Assembly: GCF_029360725.1 (NCBI RefSeq)
Contig: NZ_JARKMY010000010.1
Span: forward strand, 186,001 to 250,000
Length of the DNA: 64,000 bases
From: Chryseolinea sp. H1M3-3
GTDB lineage: Bacteria > Bacteroidota > Bacteroidia > Cytophagales > Cyclobacteriaceae
Direction of reading: 5' to 3'
The stretch's first letter is position 1. The number at the start of each line of letters is the position of its first letter. Made by a program: the position numbers and the translations under genes. The notes under the pieces were generated by a model. The model was not told where the DNA came from, searched no databases, and saw only the letters and a program-made list of their open reading frames with translations. Below, piece by piece: positions 49,501 through 55,942 of the stretch.

Positions 49501-50247
49501 CGGTTGTGGCTGCTGAAGAACAAGCAGACCACACAATGGAAAACCACCAAAGCAACAACCGAGGCGATATATGCGCTACTGATGAATGGCACCAATTGGC
49601 TGACACTTGACGACGCAGTCGATGTAACTGTAGGGAAACAACACGTGCTCGCCGATGTAAAACAAAATCCCGAGGTGGCTACCGGCTATTTCAAAACATC
49701 GTGGCAAGGCGAAACCATTACACCCGACATGGCAACCGTCACCTTCACTAAGAAAGGCGAAGGCGTTGCCTGGGGCGGATTATACTGGCAATACTTCGAA
49801 GACCTGGACAAAATCACACCGGCAGAGACGCCGTTAAAACTCACAAAAAAAATCTTTGTTGTGACCAATACTGACCGCGGCGAATTGCTGACCGACATCA
49901 CTACCGTTGCCTTAAAAGGCGGCGACTTACTTCGCGTGCGCATTGAGCTGTCATCCGATCGGGCAATGGAATTTGTACACATGAAAGACATGCGTGCTGC
50001 CGGACTCGAACCTGTCGATGTACTCTCTGAGTACAAGTGGCAGGAAAACCTCGGTTACTACCAAAGCACCCGAGATGCAGCCACGCACTTCTTCTTTGAC
50101 TATCTACCGAAAGGCACCTACGTATTCGAATACGACCTCCGCGTAAACGTCAAAGGAAATTTCTCCAACGGCATCACTAGTATTCAAAACATGTATGCCC
50201 CGGAGTTTGGTAGTCACAGTGAGGGGGTGAGGATCGAAGTTAAGTAA
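43582..50247 (+). CDS. Alpha-2-macroglobulin family protein with inserted CarboxypepD_reg and TonB-receptor plug
   Basis: The 2221-residue exported protein has a signal peptide (MRYLLLALIVIVTTSTVFP-Q). MG domains follow, including the MG2 signature TDRSIYRPGQMVFFKG and EEYKRPTFEATF. At residues about 1216-1415 is an insert: CarboxypepD_reg-like (GQPMPGVNIIIKGTTIGTTT) and a SusC-type plug with VVVTGYG at 1296-1302 and YVVDGVIVE, without any beta-barrel. The A2M/MG7 domain starts near 1430 (NETAFFFPHLST, SLTRWKLQLLAHT). The thioester motif is C-A-E-Q (Cys1659 in FPHECAEQMF), then an alpha-helical thioester domain and receptor-binding-like C-terminus. Bacterial A2Ms trap proteases in the periplasm. 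The insert lies where the bait segment precedes MG7 in animal A2M. No penicillin-binding protein 1C partner is adjacent. Confidence 0.9.
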   Translation: MRYLLLALIVIVTTSTVFPQKNDFYSKHWSNVYKHELRELPKSAQAVVDSIYVRAKKEKNTQELIKALIYQSKFAVHLQENAEISIVKKFKEEISQSKGPLKNLLESVLANIYWEYLKQNRYKYYGRSRTSTVVNQQDFTTWDANAMFNEIHQRFQNSLKNRNSLQNIQLEFINEILIQADDSKKYRPTLYDFLVHNALDFYSTNESTIIKPSNEFRIDNDKYFFDFEELTIESADSLSPLRQTLLLYQDLLAFHKQRRDTNAYVNLEIQRLAFVAGQNHLDNSSALQKEALTRLRNNFLSHPASTLVAFELAALLNKDGNDFNANKNSDHQFKKAEAIDLCNQAIAAFPNSDGAEKCVALRELILHQQLSITAEKYIPVNTPAFISIRYANVDSLHFTVCRITKELEGRLMGGGLTFSQISALPTEKKWSVQLKNVNDYQLHSTEVVLPGLTVGRYVLLATTKNLNEYDEQIFGYATLQVTNLSLLEFSSNDQHHYQVLDRNSGKPLEGANIHLERFNTNYGTAIDEFLTTGKHGVAILKQRPHLYAYAEATVRYGGDEATFGDYYINALYEKTREEEVYTARSFLFTDRSIYRPGQMVFFKGILIQTKNGKSSIVPGEYVTVYLDDANANEVGSLRLKTNTYGSFSGEFKLPASGLTGEYALYAEEDDEEDSKFYDNLEDFYYDELTISVEEYKRPTFEATFKPVKGTFILNDTVVIKGTAEAFSGAKLSKAQVKYKVTRKVRYPRWYYWSFREDHSSAAEISHGETLTDEQGEFTIAFKSIPDDKASPKDKPVFIYEITADVTDISGETRSATAEVKVGYHAITATITAPARVDLSKPENAITLTTENLNGQFVGVSGKVEIFKLKEPDAPVRARPWEAPDLPMLTEAEFRELFPHDTYSTTTEPKHWPRQKLMVEIPFNTRMSREIKYRIGANWPAGNYVMELTALDSLGQTVKDLYHFTVTNAKSKAVADNALLVFELDKPSYKVGEVAKLKVGSASPDVTFFIHIERDHKITKTYTEKLSASTTVISIPITEEQENGFSVSCRGVMYNSFVYKTINIPVISPSKAFEIETITFKDKLQPGAKETWSFSIKGDDAGTQQAEVLASMYDASLDQFKPHQWQFEPVVEEPYFATVIINGNQSFGEAHFTIRNLAGQQPLGRFQYYDKLDWFGFTLTRSSYVQRAYLNRLYSTGAAADTPSKVIMRNNKNAKDGFIYGQIIDNDGQPMPGVNIIIKGTTIGTTTDMEGNYVIEADKDDVLIYSFIGYASAETHVGRKNTIDVIMEPDITELSEVVVTGYGVQTKKMALGASVHYVVADSSDSDVEFDQALAGRVAGVQIKSDGVNYLLRIRGASSLSGAATPLYVVDGVIVESSLIDQTDLADVQLLKGDAAVSLYGAKAANGAIIITTKSGQKKLDEALAKVNARKNFNETAFFFPHLSTNADGDIRFTFTTPESLTRWKLQLLAHTKNLLTTTKTLQTVTQKQLMITPNVPRFVRTGDQVMFTVKITNLSAKILDGKIGLQLTNAVTGTNVDAVFGNAIRNKTFRINARENTSVSWTLKVPEGVDALQYKVVAKAGAFSDGEQNALPILSNRMLVTETMPLFVRSSQTKTFTLEKLRDSKSTTLKHHQLTLEVTSNPAWYAVQSLPYLMEFPHECAEQMFSRYYANAMATHIIKANPVISPVFEKWSSLGELESNLDKNPELKSIIIEDTPWLRDARGEAEQKKRLSLLFDLNTMRDQLTSVLNKVEQMQFPDGGFPWFAGSRYPNRYITQHIACTYGHLKKLQVADYANEKEMMTKAVRYLDHEFLKNYGLLLKNAAQANPGVNDQDKKRTSNEYLSKHQPSDHDVHYLYMRSFYNDIPAEGQLKEAIDYYQKQTAKFWQDYNLYVKGMIALVHHRDGTIAVAKAILASLRETAITSDELGMYWKENTGGMYWNQADIETQSLLIEAFAEIEQNDSTNTTTQKTIDELRLWLLKNKQTTQWKTTKATTEAIYALLMNGTNWLTLDDAVDVTVGKQHVLADVKQNPEVATGYFKTSWQGETITPDMATVTFTKKGEGVAWGGLYWQYFEDLDKITPAETPLKLTKKIFVVTNTDRGELLTDITTVALKGGDLLRVRIELSSDRAMEFVHMKDMRAAGLEPVDVLSEYKWQENLGYYQSTRDAATHFFFDYLPKGTYVFEYDLRVNVKGNFSNGITSIQNMYAPEFGSHSEGVRIEVK

Positions 50248-50383
50248 ACGATATCGCTGTTCGATATTTTGAGCCTATCGGTCGGCTCTCAAATGTTTAA
50301 ACACAGCTTTTCAGCCCTGCACTTTGGTTCGCTTGATTCCTGAGGGAAATGAGGGTTTCCTGTGGTTACAAACGCCTTTTCAC
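50248..50383. other. Short intergenic stretch after A2M gene
   Basis: A weak hairpin (GAGCC/GGCTC near 50270-50287) may act as a terminator; it has no strong T run. No gene is present. Confidence 0.3.
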
Positions 50384-50420
50384 CACCGATAATTTGTTCG
50401 GTAATTTCATTCTCTAACAC
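50384..50420 (-). pseudogene. Truncated GxxExxY gene remnant (first 12 codons)
   Basis: On the minus strand, 50420 down to 50384 encodes VLENEITEQIIG, matching the start of the intact gene at 38336 with GTG start. Homology stops there. It is followed on its 5' side by the same spacer and by array C. Confidence 0.75.
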
Positions 50421-50482
50421 AACGGTTAATTTTAGTTTCTCCCTTAAAACTAAAAAATCAATTCAAAAAATACCAATAAACG
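50421..50482 (-). other. Conserved spacer between GxxExxY remnant and array C
   Basis: Nearly identical to 38337-38396, with a few substitutions. Confidence 0.6.
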
Positions 50483-51029
50483 TAAAGGGTCATCATGTTT
50501 CGCCGCGCGCAGGAATGCAAATAACCGCTGAAGCGCGCTGAGCTAATACCCGCTGAGAGGCGCAGAGGCTTCATCGCGCTTCCTCTGCGTGCATTCTCTC
50601 TGCGTGTATTCTCTCTGCGTGTATTCTCTCTGCGTGTATTCCTCCACGTTCACTGCGGTAAAAAAAACCTTTAAGACGTACGTCAGAACTTTATAGTACC
50701 GAACGCCGAGCCAGAAATGCAAATAACCGCTGAGGCGCGCTGAGCTAATACCCGCTGAGAGGCGCAGAGGCTTCATCGCGCTTCCTCTGCGTGCATTCTC
50801 TCTGCGTGTATTCCTCCGCGTTCACTGCGGTAAAAAAACCTTTAAGACGTACGCCAGAACTTATAGTATCGAACGCCGAGCCAGCAACGCAAATAACCGC
50901 AGAGGACCTGACGGAATACCCGCTGAGAGAATGACATAGCATCATCCTCTGCGTGCATTCTCTCCGCGTTGCATTCCTCCGCGTTCACTGCGGTAAAAAA
51001 AGACCGCTCAGCCGCACACCTCTCCTACC
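50483..51029. repeat. Nested palindromic repeat array C (3 units)
   Basis: Left end TAAAGGGTCATC, units near 50514, 50716 and 50886, and right end CACCTCTCCTACC as in array B. The first unit is 202 bases because a 15-base subrepeat (tgcgtgtattctctc) has two extra copies; the next is 170 bases. The same orientation as array B brackets the A2M gene. Confidence 0.85.
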
Positions 51030-51132
51030 ATACCGACAAGACAAGCACTATTGAAAACGAATGATTATATTTCAACTAAAATAAAATAGCCCATCGCACC
51101 TAACTTTTAATAAGCATTAAAATTCATTCATT

Positions 51133-51960
51133 ATGAAGATCCTTTACGCATGCATCATCCTTTTCTTTTTCCTTGAAAAGAATGCTATAGCACAGGAATA
51201 CGGATTGCAATTGTATTCCCTGCGCGAACAATTTAAGAAAGACGTTCCCGGCACATTGAAACAAATCAGTCAGTGGAACATCCGTGAGATCGAAGGTGGC
51301 GGTACCTACGGACTGCCACTGGAGGAATATAAAAAGATGCTCGCCGATAACAAGCTGGTGATGGTAAGTGTCGGGGCAGACTATGAGACGCTGAAGACCA
51401 ATCCACAGGCCGCGATAGATGAAGCCAAAAGATTCAACGCCAAGTATGTGGTGTGCTTCTGGATTCCGCATGATGGCGATAAGTTCGATATCACCAATAC
51501 CAAAGAAGCGGTTGAAGTTTTCAACGCTGCTGGAAAAAAGCTAAAAGAGAATGGAATTTCCCTTTGCTATCATCCGCATGGATATGAATTCCGTCCATAC
51601 GAAGGGGGAACGTTATTCGACTACATGGTAAAAAATACCAATCCAGACTATTTCAACTTTGAGATGGATGTTTTTTGGGTAAAGCATCCCGGGCAAGATC
51701 CAGTCGCATTATTAAAAAAATATCCAAACAGATTTCTCTTACTGCATTTAAAAGACAGAAAGCCTGGAACACCGGGAAATCAAAATGGTCATGCTGATGT
51801 AGAGTCCAATGTTACATTAGGAGCCGGTGATGTTGGCATTGCAGACATCATCAGACAAGCAAGAAAGATCGGCGTTAAACACTATTTCATCGAAGACGAA
51901 TCTTCCAGGTGTGAGACACAAATACCAGAAAGCCTGAAGTTTTTAAGAGCGATTAAGTAA
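51133..51960 (+). CDS. Exported sugar phosphate isomerase/epimerase-like protein
   Basis: The 275-residue protein has a signal peptide (MKILYACIILFFFLEKNAIA-Q) and a xylose-isomerase-like TIM barrel (AP endonuclease 2 superfamily). Visible segments are EYGLQLYSLREQFKKD, VSVGADYETL, ISLCYHPHGYEF, NFEMDVFWVKHPGQDP and LLLHLKDRKPG, with metal-binding Glu/His/Asp residues in place. Such proteins in Bacteroidota often act in the periplasm on sugars or related compounds, and the substrate is usually unknown. It is monocistronic, after array C. Confidence 0.82.
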   Translation: MKILYACIILFFFLEKNAIAQEYGLQLYSLREQFKKDVPGTLKQISQWNIREIEGGGTYGLPLEEYKKMLADNKLVMVSVGADYETLKTNPQAAIDEAKRFNAKYVVCFWIPHDGDKFDITNTKEAVEVFNAAGKKLKENGISLCYHPHGYEFRPYEGGTLFDYMVKNTNPDYFNFEMDVFWVKHPGQDPVALLKKYPNRFLLLHLKDRKPGTPGNQNGHADVESNVTLGAGDVGIADIIRQARKIGVKHYFIEDESSRCETQIPESLKFLRAIK

Positions 51961-52137
51961 CGGGTTTGATGTTCAAAAAAAAATTGAACACCGAATATCG
52001 AACAAGCCTGCCCGCCGGTAGGCCGGGAGCAGGGAATGATGAAGGTCGGGCTTAACGTTCTGATTTCTGATTTTAGTATACAGGTTTCTCCAGGCAGATC
52101 TAATAAGCACGCCTTCGGCTCGAAGCCTCATTCCTCA
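51961..52137. other. Intergenic region with a common short repeat
   Basis: Contains TTGAACACCGAATATCGAACA and a GC-rich hairpin (CCTGCCCGCCGGTAGGCCGG), both types often dispersed in Bacteroidota genomes. An inverted repeat TGTTCAA/TTGAACA lies just after the stop and may terminate the upstream gene. A frame opens at 52036, but its first 100 bases are unlike any ORF6N N-terminus. Confidence 0.45.
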
Positions 52138-52536
52138 TTTCAGTCCGTGAGGAGAAACCAAAGTAGATTTCCCGAAGATTTTATGTTTGAATTGACGCAA
52201 GAAGAATTCAACAACTTGAGGTCACAAATTGTGACCTCAAGTTGGGGCGGTCAGCGATACCCTCCATTCGCATTCACGGAGCAAGGGGTAGCCATGCTTT
52301 CTGGCATTCTGAACAGTCCACGCGCTATTGAAACCAACATTGCGATTATGAGAACGTTTGTCGCATGACGAAGGATGATGCAGTCACATGAAGAACTCGC
52401 CTCGAGAATACGGAAGCTTGAGAAAAAGTACGATCAACGTTTCAAAATTATTTTCGATACCATTCAACAGTTGATAAACGCGGAAAAGAAAGCACGACCA
52501 ATAGGTTTTGAAATTGGCCAACAAAAGAAAAAATAA
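52138..52536 (+). pseudogene. ORF6N-domain gene, 5' truncated and broken by one stop
   Basis: The residues [38 protein letters not shown] and [14 protein letters not shown] (each in short form) match the middle of ORF6N proteins. The TGA at 52366-52368 interrupts the frame. After it the same frame continues RRMMQSHEELASRIRKLEKK and on to a natural TAA at 52534-52536, as in intact family members. A single change (for example TTA to TGA) explains the stop. The N-terminus is missing. ORF6N proteins are DNA-binding and common in phage and mobile DNA. Confidence 0.8.
52212..52244. repeat. Perfect 33-base palindrome inside the ORF6N pseudogene
   Basis: CAACTTGAGGTCACAA, one central A, and TTGTGACCTCAAGTTG are exact complements (16-base arms, centre 52228). 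It overlaps codons for [12 protein letters not shown]. Confidence 0.75.
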
Positions 52537-52690
52537 TTCGGATTAGACCACCAGCCCGCTCCCAAGCCACTGAAATAATGGCAAATTCAGAATAAGATTT
52601 TTTAATAGCTATTGCAAGGAGGACTTTCCCTTCGCCCCTTCCCTATTTCTAAGGATCTTTTTTTTTCTTCATGGAAAGTTTAACTTCGGG

Positions 52691-52737
52691 AAGCCCATCC
52701 ACTGCTCCTTGAAAAAGGAGATAGCGGTGGGCTTTTT
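52691..52737 (+). terminator. Strong Rho-independent terminator
   Basis: AAGCCCATCCACTGCTCCTT pairs with AAGGAGATAGCGGTGGGCTT around a GAAA loop (minor mismatches), followed by TTTTT. It is downstream of the ORF6N pseudogene and 77 bases before the hydrolase gene. Confidence 0.8.
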
Positions 52738-52814
52738 AATTTTTGTTATTCGATCAAAATTTATTGCTCCCCGCTATAACGGGAATAATTATATTATGAT
52801 AACCTGTTTCAATC

Positions 52815-53615
52815 ATGGCAACTAACCACACCACTTCCATTGCGATCAGGCATGGCTCCAATAGTCAGGGCTTTTTCAGTTACGATCCACCCGATGTCCT
52901 GGTTGTTTTTGTACATGGCTTCGGAGGCAATGCCCTCGGGACATGGACAAACTTCCCTTCCCTCGTTCTCCTCGAAGAAAAGTTCAAACACGCCGACGTC
53001 ATTTTTTATGGCTACGAAACTTTGAAAGGGCAGGCAGGAGATCATGCCGCGATGTTGTACGACTTCCTTGACCTTTGCCAGTCGCCCTTGAAAAACAACA
53101 TCTTGCCACGCGAACAAAACTTACCCGAACGTACATACAAACGAATTTTGTTAGTGGCGCATTCGCTCGGTGCCGTGCTCGTGCGACAGGCACAACTACT
53201 CGCCTTTACCGCGAAAAAGAAGTGGGTAGATAAAACCGAGATGGCTTTGTTTGCGCCTGCGCACAACGGTGCCAATATTGTTCCGCTGGCGATGGCTGCT
53301 CTCCCTGGACTCTACAGCCTAATCGGCGTGATCGCCAAATTTAGATTTCCGATCCTGATCGACCTCGATGCCGACAATTCCAATACCATCTGGAACGCCG
53401 TGAAAACAGAAACTCAAAAACTGCAGGATAAAGGAAAAGGAAATTTCACGAAAGCGAAACTCGTGGTCTCGGCAATGGGTGATAAGGTGATCCGCAGTTA
53501 TCAATATCTCGGCGACGAACCTGCCAAAGTGGTGACCAACACCTCACACATGAAAGTATGCAAGCCCTTAGACGCTGCACACGAATCCATCACCCTTCTC
53601 AAATCCATCCTCTAA
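52815..53615 (+). CDS. Alpha/beta hydrolase (lipase/esterase-like, PGAP1/DUF676 type)
   Basis: The 266-residue protein has no signal peptide. It has the oxyanion segment VFVHGFGGNALGTW, the nucleophile elbow LLVAHSLGAVLV (Ser117), Asp223 in SAMGDKVI and His245 in TSHMKV, forming the Ser-Asp-His triad. The fold matches DUF676/PGAP1-like serine hydrolases, which cleave lipid or protein esters. It precedes an unrecognised helical gene by 11 bases and the two form an operon. It follows a strong terminator and sits among repeats and a pseudogene, so transfer is possible. The substrate is unknown. Confidence 0.82.
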   Translation: MATNHTTSIAIRHGSNSQGFFSYDPPDVLVVFVHGFGGNALGTWTNFPSLVLLEEKFKHADVIFYGYETLKGQAGDHAAMLYDFLDLCQSPLKNNILPREQNLPERTYKRILLVAHSLGAVLVRQAQLLAFTAKKKWVDKTEMALFAPAHNGANIVPLAMAALPGLYSLIGVIAKFRFPILIDLDADNSNTIWNAVKTETQKLQDKGKGNFTKAKLVVSAMGDKVIRSYQYLGDEPAKVVTNTSHMKVCKPLDAAHESITLLKSIL

Positions 53616-53626
53616 CGTTCACTGCT

Positions 53627-54598
53627 ATGGTAAACCTGCAACGAAATCTACATTCACTAAAAGCGGAATTTCACGACAAAGGTGATGCTGCCAAAGGGCA
53701 CAAGACGCTGATGAAATTGATCGAGGCTGACAAGAAAAAAGAACTGGCACATTTACTACGCAACCACGAAGAGGAGGTGGTGTATGGCAGAGAGCTGCAA
53801 CAGCGTTTTGAAGTCGACACCTTGCTCGAGACCTACAATCTATTGTTGATCGCCATTCTTGCAGGTTATGTCCCGCCGGCATTGGATGAGGAACTGTCGG
53901 CAGAGATCCAAAAAATTCTGTCCCATGATTCGGTAAAACCATACTATGAAAAATATTACCGGTACAAGCTCACCGACTACACCCTTCAATATGTGACCGA
54001 GAAAAAATATTTTACCAACATCGAGCCCGATTCCAACATCAGTCCGCTAAATGTTTTTATCGCTCTCAGCCGACTTCTCGATGAAGATGAAGACCTCGAA
54101 GTATTTCTGGCGATGCTCGACTACGTGAAGTACGGCGATATTGGTCTCGACGATGTGATTGAGATTTTGTCATCGTACGAGAAGTTGAACAAAGCATTCA
54201 CCACGAAACGCAAGACCGACGAGATAAAAAGCATCTGGGGATTTTTCAAGTACACTACCTTCTTAAGTCAGCTTCGCGAAGTCATCGAATCCGTTGACAA
54301 CAATCCACTATTACAATCCGCGATGTGGCTCTACCACGGCTACTTCCTCGACCGCATGAACACCCGGATGAAATCCATTTTCGTCACGGCCTTCAAAAAC
54401 CTGAGCCATGTATTGGCTTCCCCCGAGGTCTTCCAAAACCTCACCGCCGATTTCTCCGCCACCGACAAAACCAACGACTACGACGAACAAGAACTAAAAG
54501 ACACCGCCCACCAAATCATGGAAAAGTCAAAAGAAGATGTGCTGTTCATGCTGGATGCAAAATGGAAGAAGCCGATGATGGAGTATTTTGGGAATTAG
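53627..54598 (+). CDS. Unrecognised helical protein coupled to hydrolase
   Basis: About 323 residues from the ATG at 53627, 11 bases after the hydrolase stop; an in-frame ATG at 53558 would overlap the hydrolase gene. No signal peptide. The sequence is nearly all helical, with charged repeats such as LIEADKKKELAHLLRNHEEEV and LLDEDEDLEVFLAMLDYV (split for length) and no recognised domain. Its tight spacing suggests it forms a complex with, or regulates, the hydrolase. The pair could be an effector and partner, but that is an inference. Confidence 0.75.
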   Translation: MVNLQRNLHSLKAEFHDKGDAAKGHKTLMKLIEADKKKELAHLLRNHEEEVVYGRELQQRFEVDTLLETYNLLLIAILAGYVPPALDEELSAEIQKILSHDSVKPYYEKYYRYKLTDYTLQYVTEKKYFTNIEPDSNISPLNVFIALSRLLDEDEDLEVFLAMLDYVKYGDIGLDDVIEILSSYEKLNKAFTTKRKTDEIKSIWGFFKYTTFLSQLREVIESVDNNPLLQSAMWLYHGYFLDRMNTRMKSIFVTAFKNLSHVLASPEVFQNLTADFSATDKTNDYDEQELKDTAHQIMEKSKEDVLFMLDAKWKKPMMEYFGN

Positions 54599-54880
54599 TA
54601 GAAGTACTACCTGAATGTTAATTAGGACGCGCCCCTCCCCTTCGAAGGTGCCCCACTTTCGATCCGATTTGTTGAGCACATGCCGCCCTATTTTTCAACT
54701 TACTCATCACGCCCGCGAAACATCCCGAACATCGACGCACGCTAGTGGCGCTCTGCTCACCCTGTACACTAAAGCAAGTGCTTCAGCTAAAAACAGACAG
54801 ACCTCAGCCTAAATCAAACAGTGTTTAAACGAGTTACTTTCCAATCACCAATTCGTATATATCGAACCTAAATTTTCCCT
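54599..54880. other. Intergenic region with dispersed repeat family 3, copy 1
   Basis: The repeat occupies about 54657-54765 (see that entry). No other gene or terminator was seen. Confidence 0.5.
54657..54765. repeat. Dispersed repeat family 3, copy 1
   Basis: Begins TTTCGATCCGATTTGTTGAGC and includes TCATCACGCCCGCGAAACAT and CGACGCACGCTAGTGG. Other copies: 55477-55568 and 56811-56911. Confidence 0.65.
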
Positions 54881-55426
54881 ATGACCATCAAAACAAATGA
54901 ATACTGGACCGAAGAGTCTTTTGATGAAATAGCCTTAAAAATTAAAATAGATACGCGCCAAGTGAAGTTCGGGATCTTCAATGCCTTCGAGAAGAGCTTT
55001 GAGATGTATCCGCGCCCGTGGATCGGAGAAATCAATCAAGAAAAGAAAACATTCAAATTATTCCGGACGAAAGGAACTGAGAACACGTCTGACCTATCTG
55101 TTACTGGCCAGTATACCATCCGTGGCGCGAAACCGGTAGTGGTGGTAAAACACAAAATACATTTCACCGTTATTTTTGGAGCGGTAGGTTTACTTGTTTT
55201 CGCGATTGCAATATTCTATCTTCTTCGGACAAAAGGAATCATTGTCCCGCCGGTGATACAAGCGGTTGCATTCTCATTGGTGATTCTGTATTACATCTAC
55301 ACCATTGGAAAAGACCTTCGACAGGATGAAAAACAGATAGAGAAAACTTTAACACGCGTGCTCATTGACGAGGAAGAGCTGGACGAAGAAGAAGAAGAGG
55401 AGGTCGAAGATGATGACGAAGGCTAA
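54881..55426 (+). CDS. Membrane protein with acidic C-terminal tail
   Basis: The 181-residue protein has no signal peptide. A cytosolic N-terminal half (about 1-95) is followed by two hydrophobic helices (about 95-117, FTVIFGAVGLLVFAIAIFYLL, and 123-145, PPVIQAVAFSLVILYYIYTI). The last 20 residues are almost all acidic (EEELDEEEEEEVEDDDEG). No family was recognised. It lies between two copies of repeat family 3 and may be a transferred or recently duplicated gene. Confidence 0.65.
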   Translation: MTIKTNEYWTEESFDEIALKIKIDTRQVKFGIFNAFEKSFEMYPRPWIGEINQEKKTFKLFRTKGTENTSDLSVTGQYTIRGAKPVVVVKHKIHFTVIFGAVGLLVFAIAIFYLLRTKGIIVPPVIQAVAFSLVILYYIYTIGKDLRQDEKQIEKTLTRVLIDEEELDEEEEEEVEDDDEG

Positions 55427-55476
55427 CTACAGCCGTCGTTCCTTCCGGTTTGTGCTACCGCCTCACATCATTGTTC

Positions 55477-55568
55477 CGATGTTGATCGCATAGCACTCTA
55501 TCTTCAACGTTCTCATCACACCCGCGAAACATCCCGACCCTCGACGTACACAAGTAAAACACTACACA
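55477..55568. repeat. Dispersed repeat family 3, copy 2
   Basis: Matches copies 1 and 3 from about TTGATCGCATAG through CTATCTTCAACGTT and CACCCGCGAAACATCCCGAC. Slightly more diverged at its left end. Confidence 0.6.
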
Positions 55569-55727
55569 CCATGTTAGCCGTCAGCTCAAACGATTAAACC
55601 TTTCTGTGTGGATGTACTGGGATTAGAAAAGATCAAATGATTTTCATGATTCTTGCTATCGCAATTCACCACATTTATTCCGACTCATCCATCTACAAAC
55701 GGACACCACTTTACCTGCACATAGTCC

Positions 55728-55848
55728 GCCAGTGGCGGACGACATTTTGGTAGGCGGGTTCCAACCCGCCGTATGCAAGATCAACATACACGCGCGCCAC
55801 AGAAAATCTAAATCGATCTTCGCATTTTTTGGCGCGGAACAGATGCAT
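55728..55848. repeat. Dispersed repeat family 2, copy 2
   Basis: Contains GGCGGACGACATTTTGGTAG, an inverted repeat GGCGGGTT/AACCCGCC, and GCGCGCCACAGAAAA ... TTTTTTGGCGCGG, followed by AACAGATGCAT, as in copy 1. Confidence 0.65.
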
Positions 55849-55942
55849 TTCCAATCGTCCGCATTCGACGACGTAAAAAGTATGAAAACGCGCCGCTTTT
55901 TTTAAGGGGCACTTGCCCTATTTGATACACCCACTTTAACAT

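Larger units (their letters stand above)
55427..55942. other. Non-coding region with two dispersed repeats
   Basis: Contains copy 2 of repeat family 3 (55477-55568) and copy 2 of repeat family 2 (55728-55848). No credible gene was seen. Confidence 0.55.

Noticed and set aside
50543-50945. Similar minus-strand frames in array C
   Set aside because: Same reason; the 5-residue period (EEYTQ, REYTQ) is the 15-base subrepeat read in one frame.
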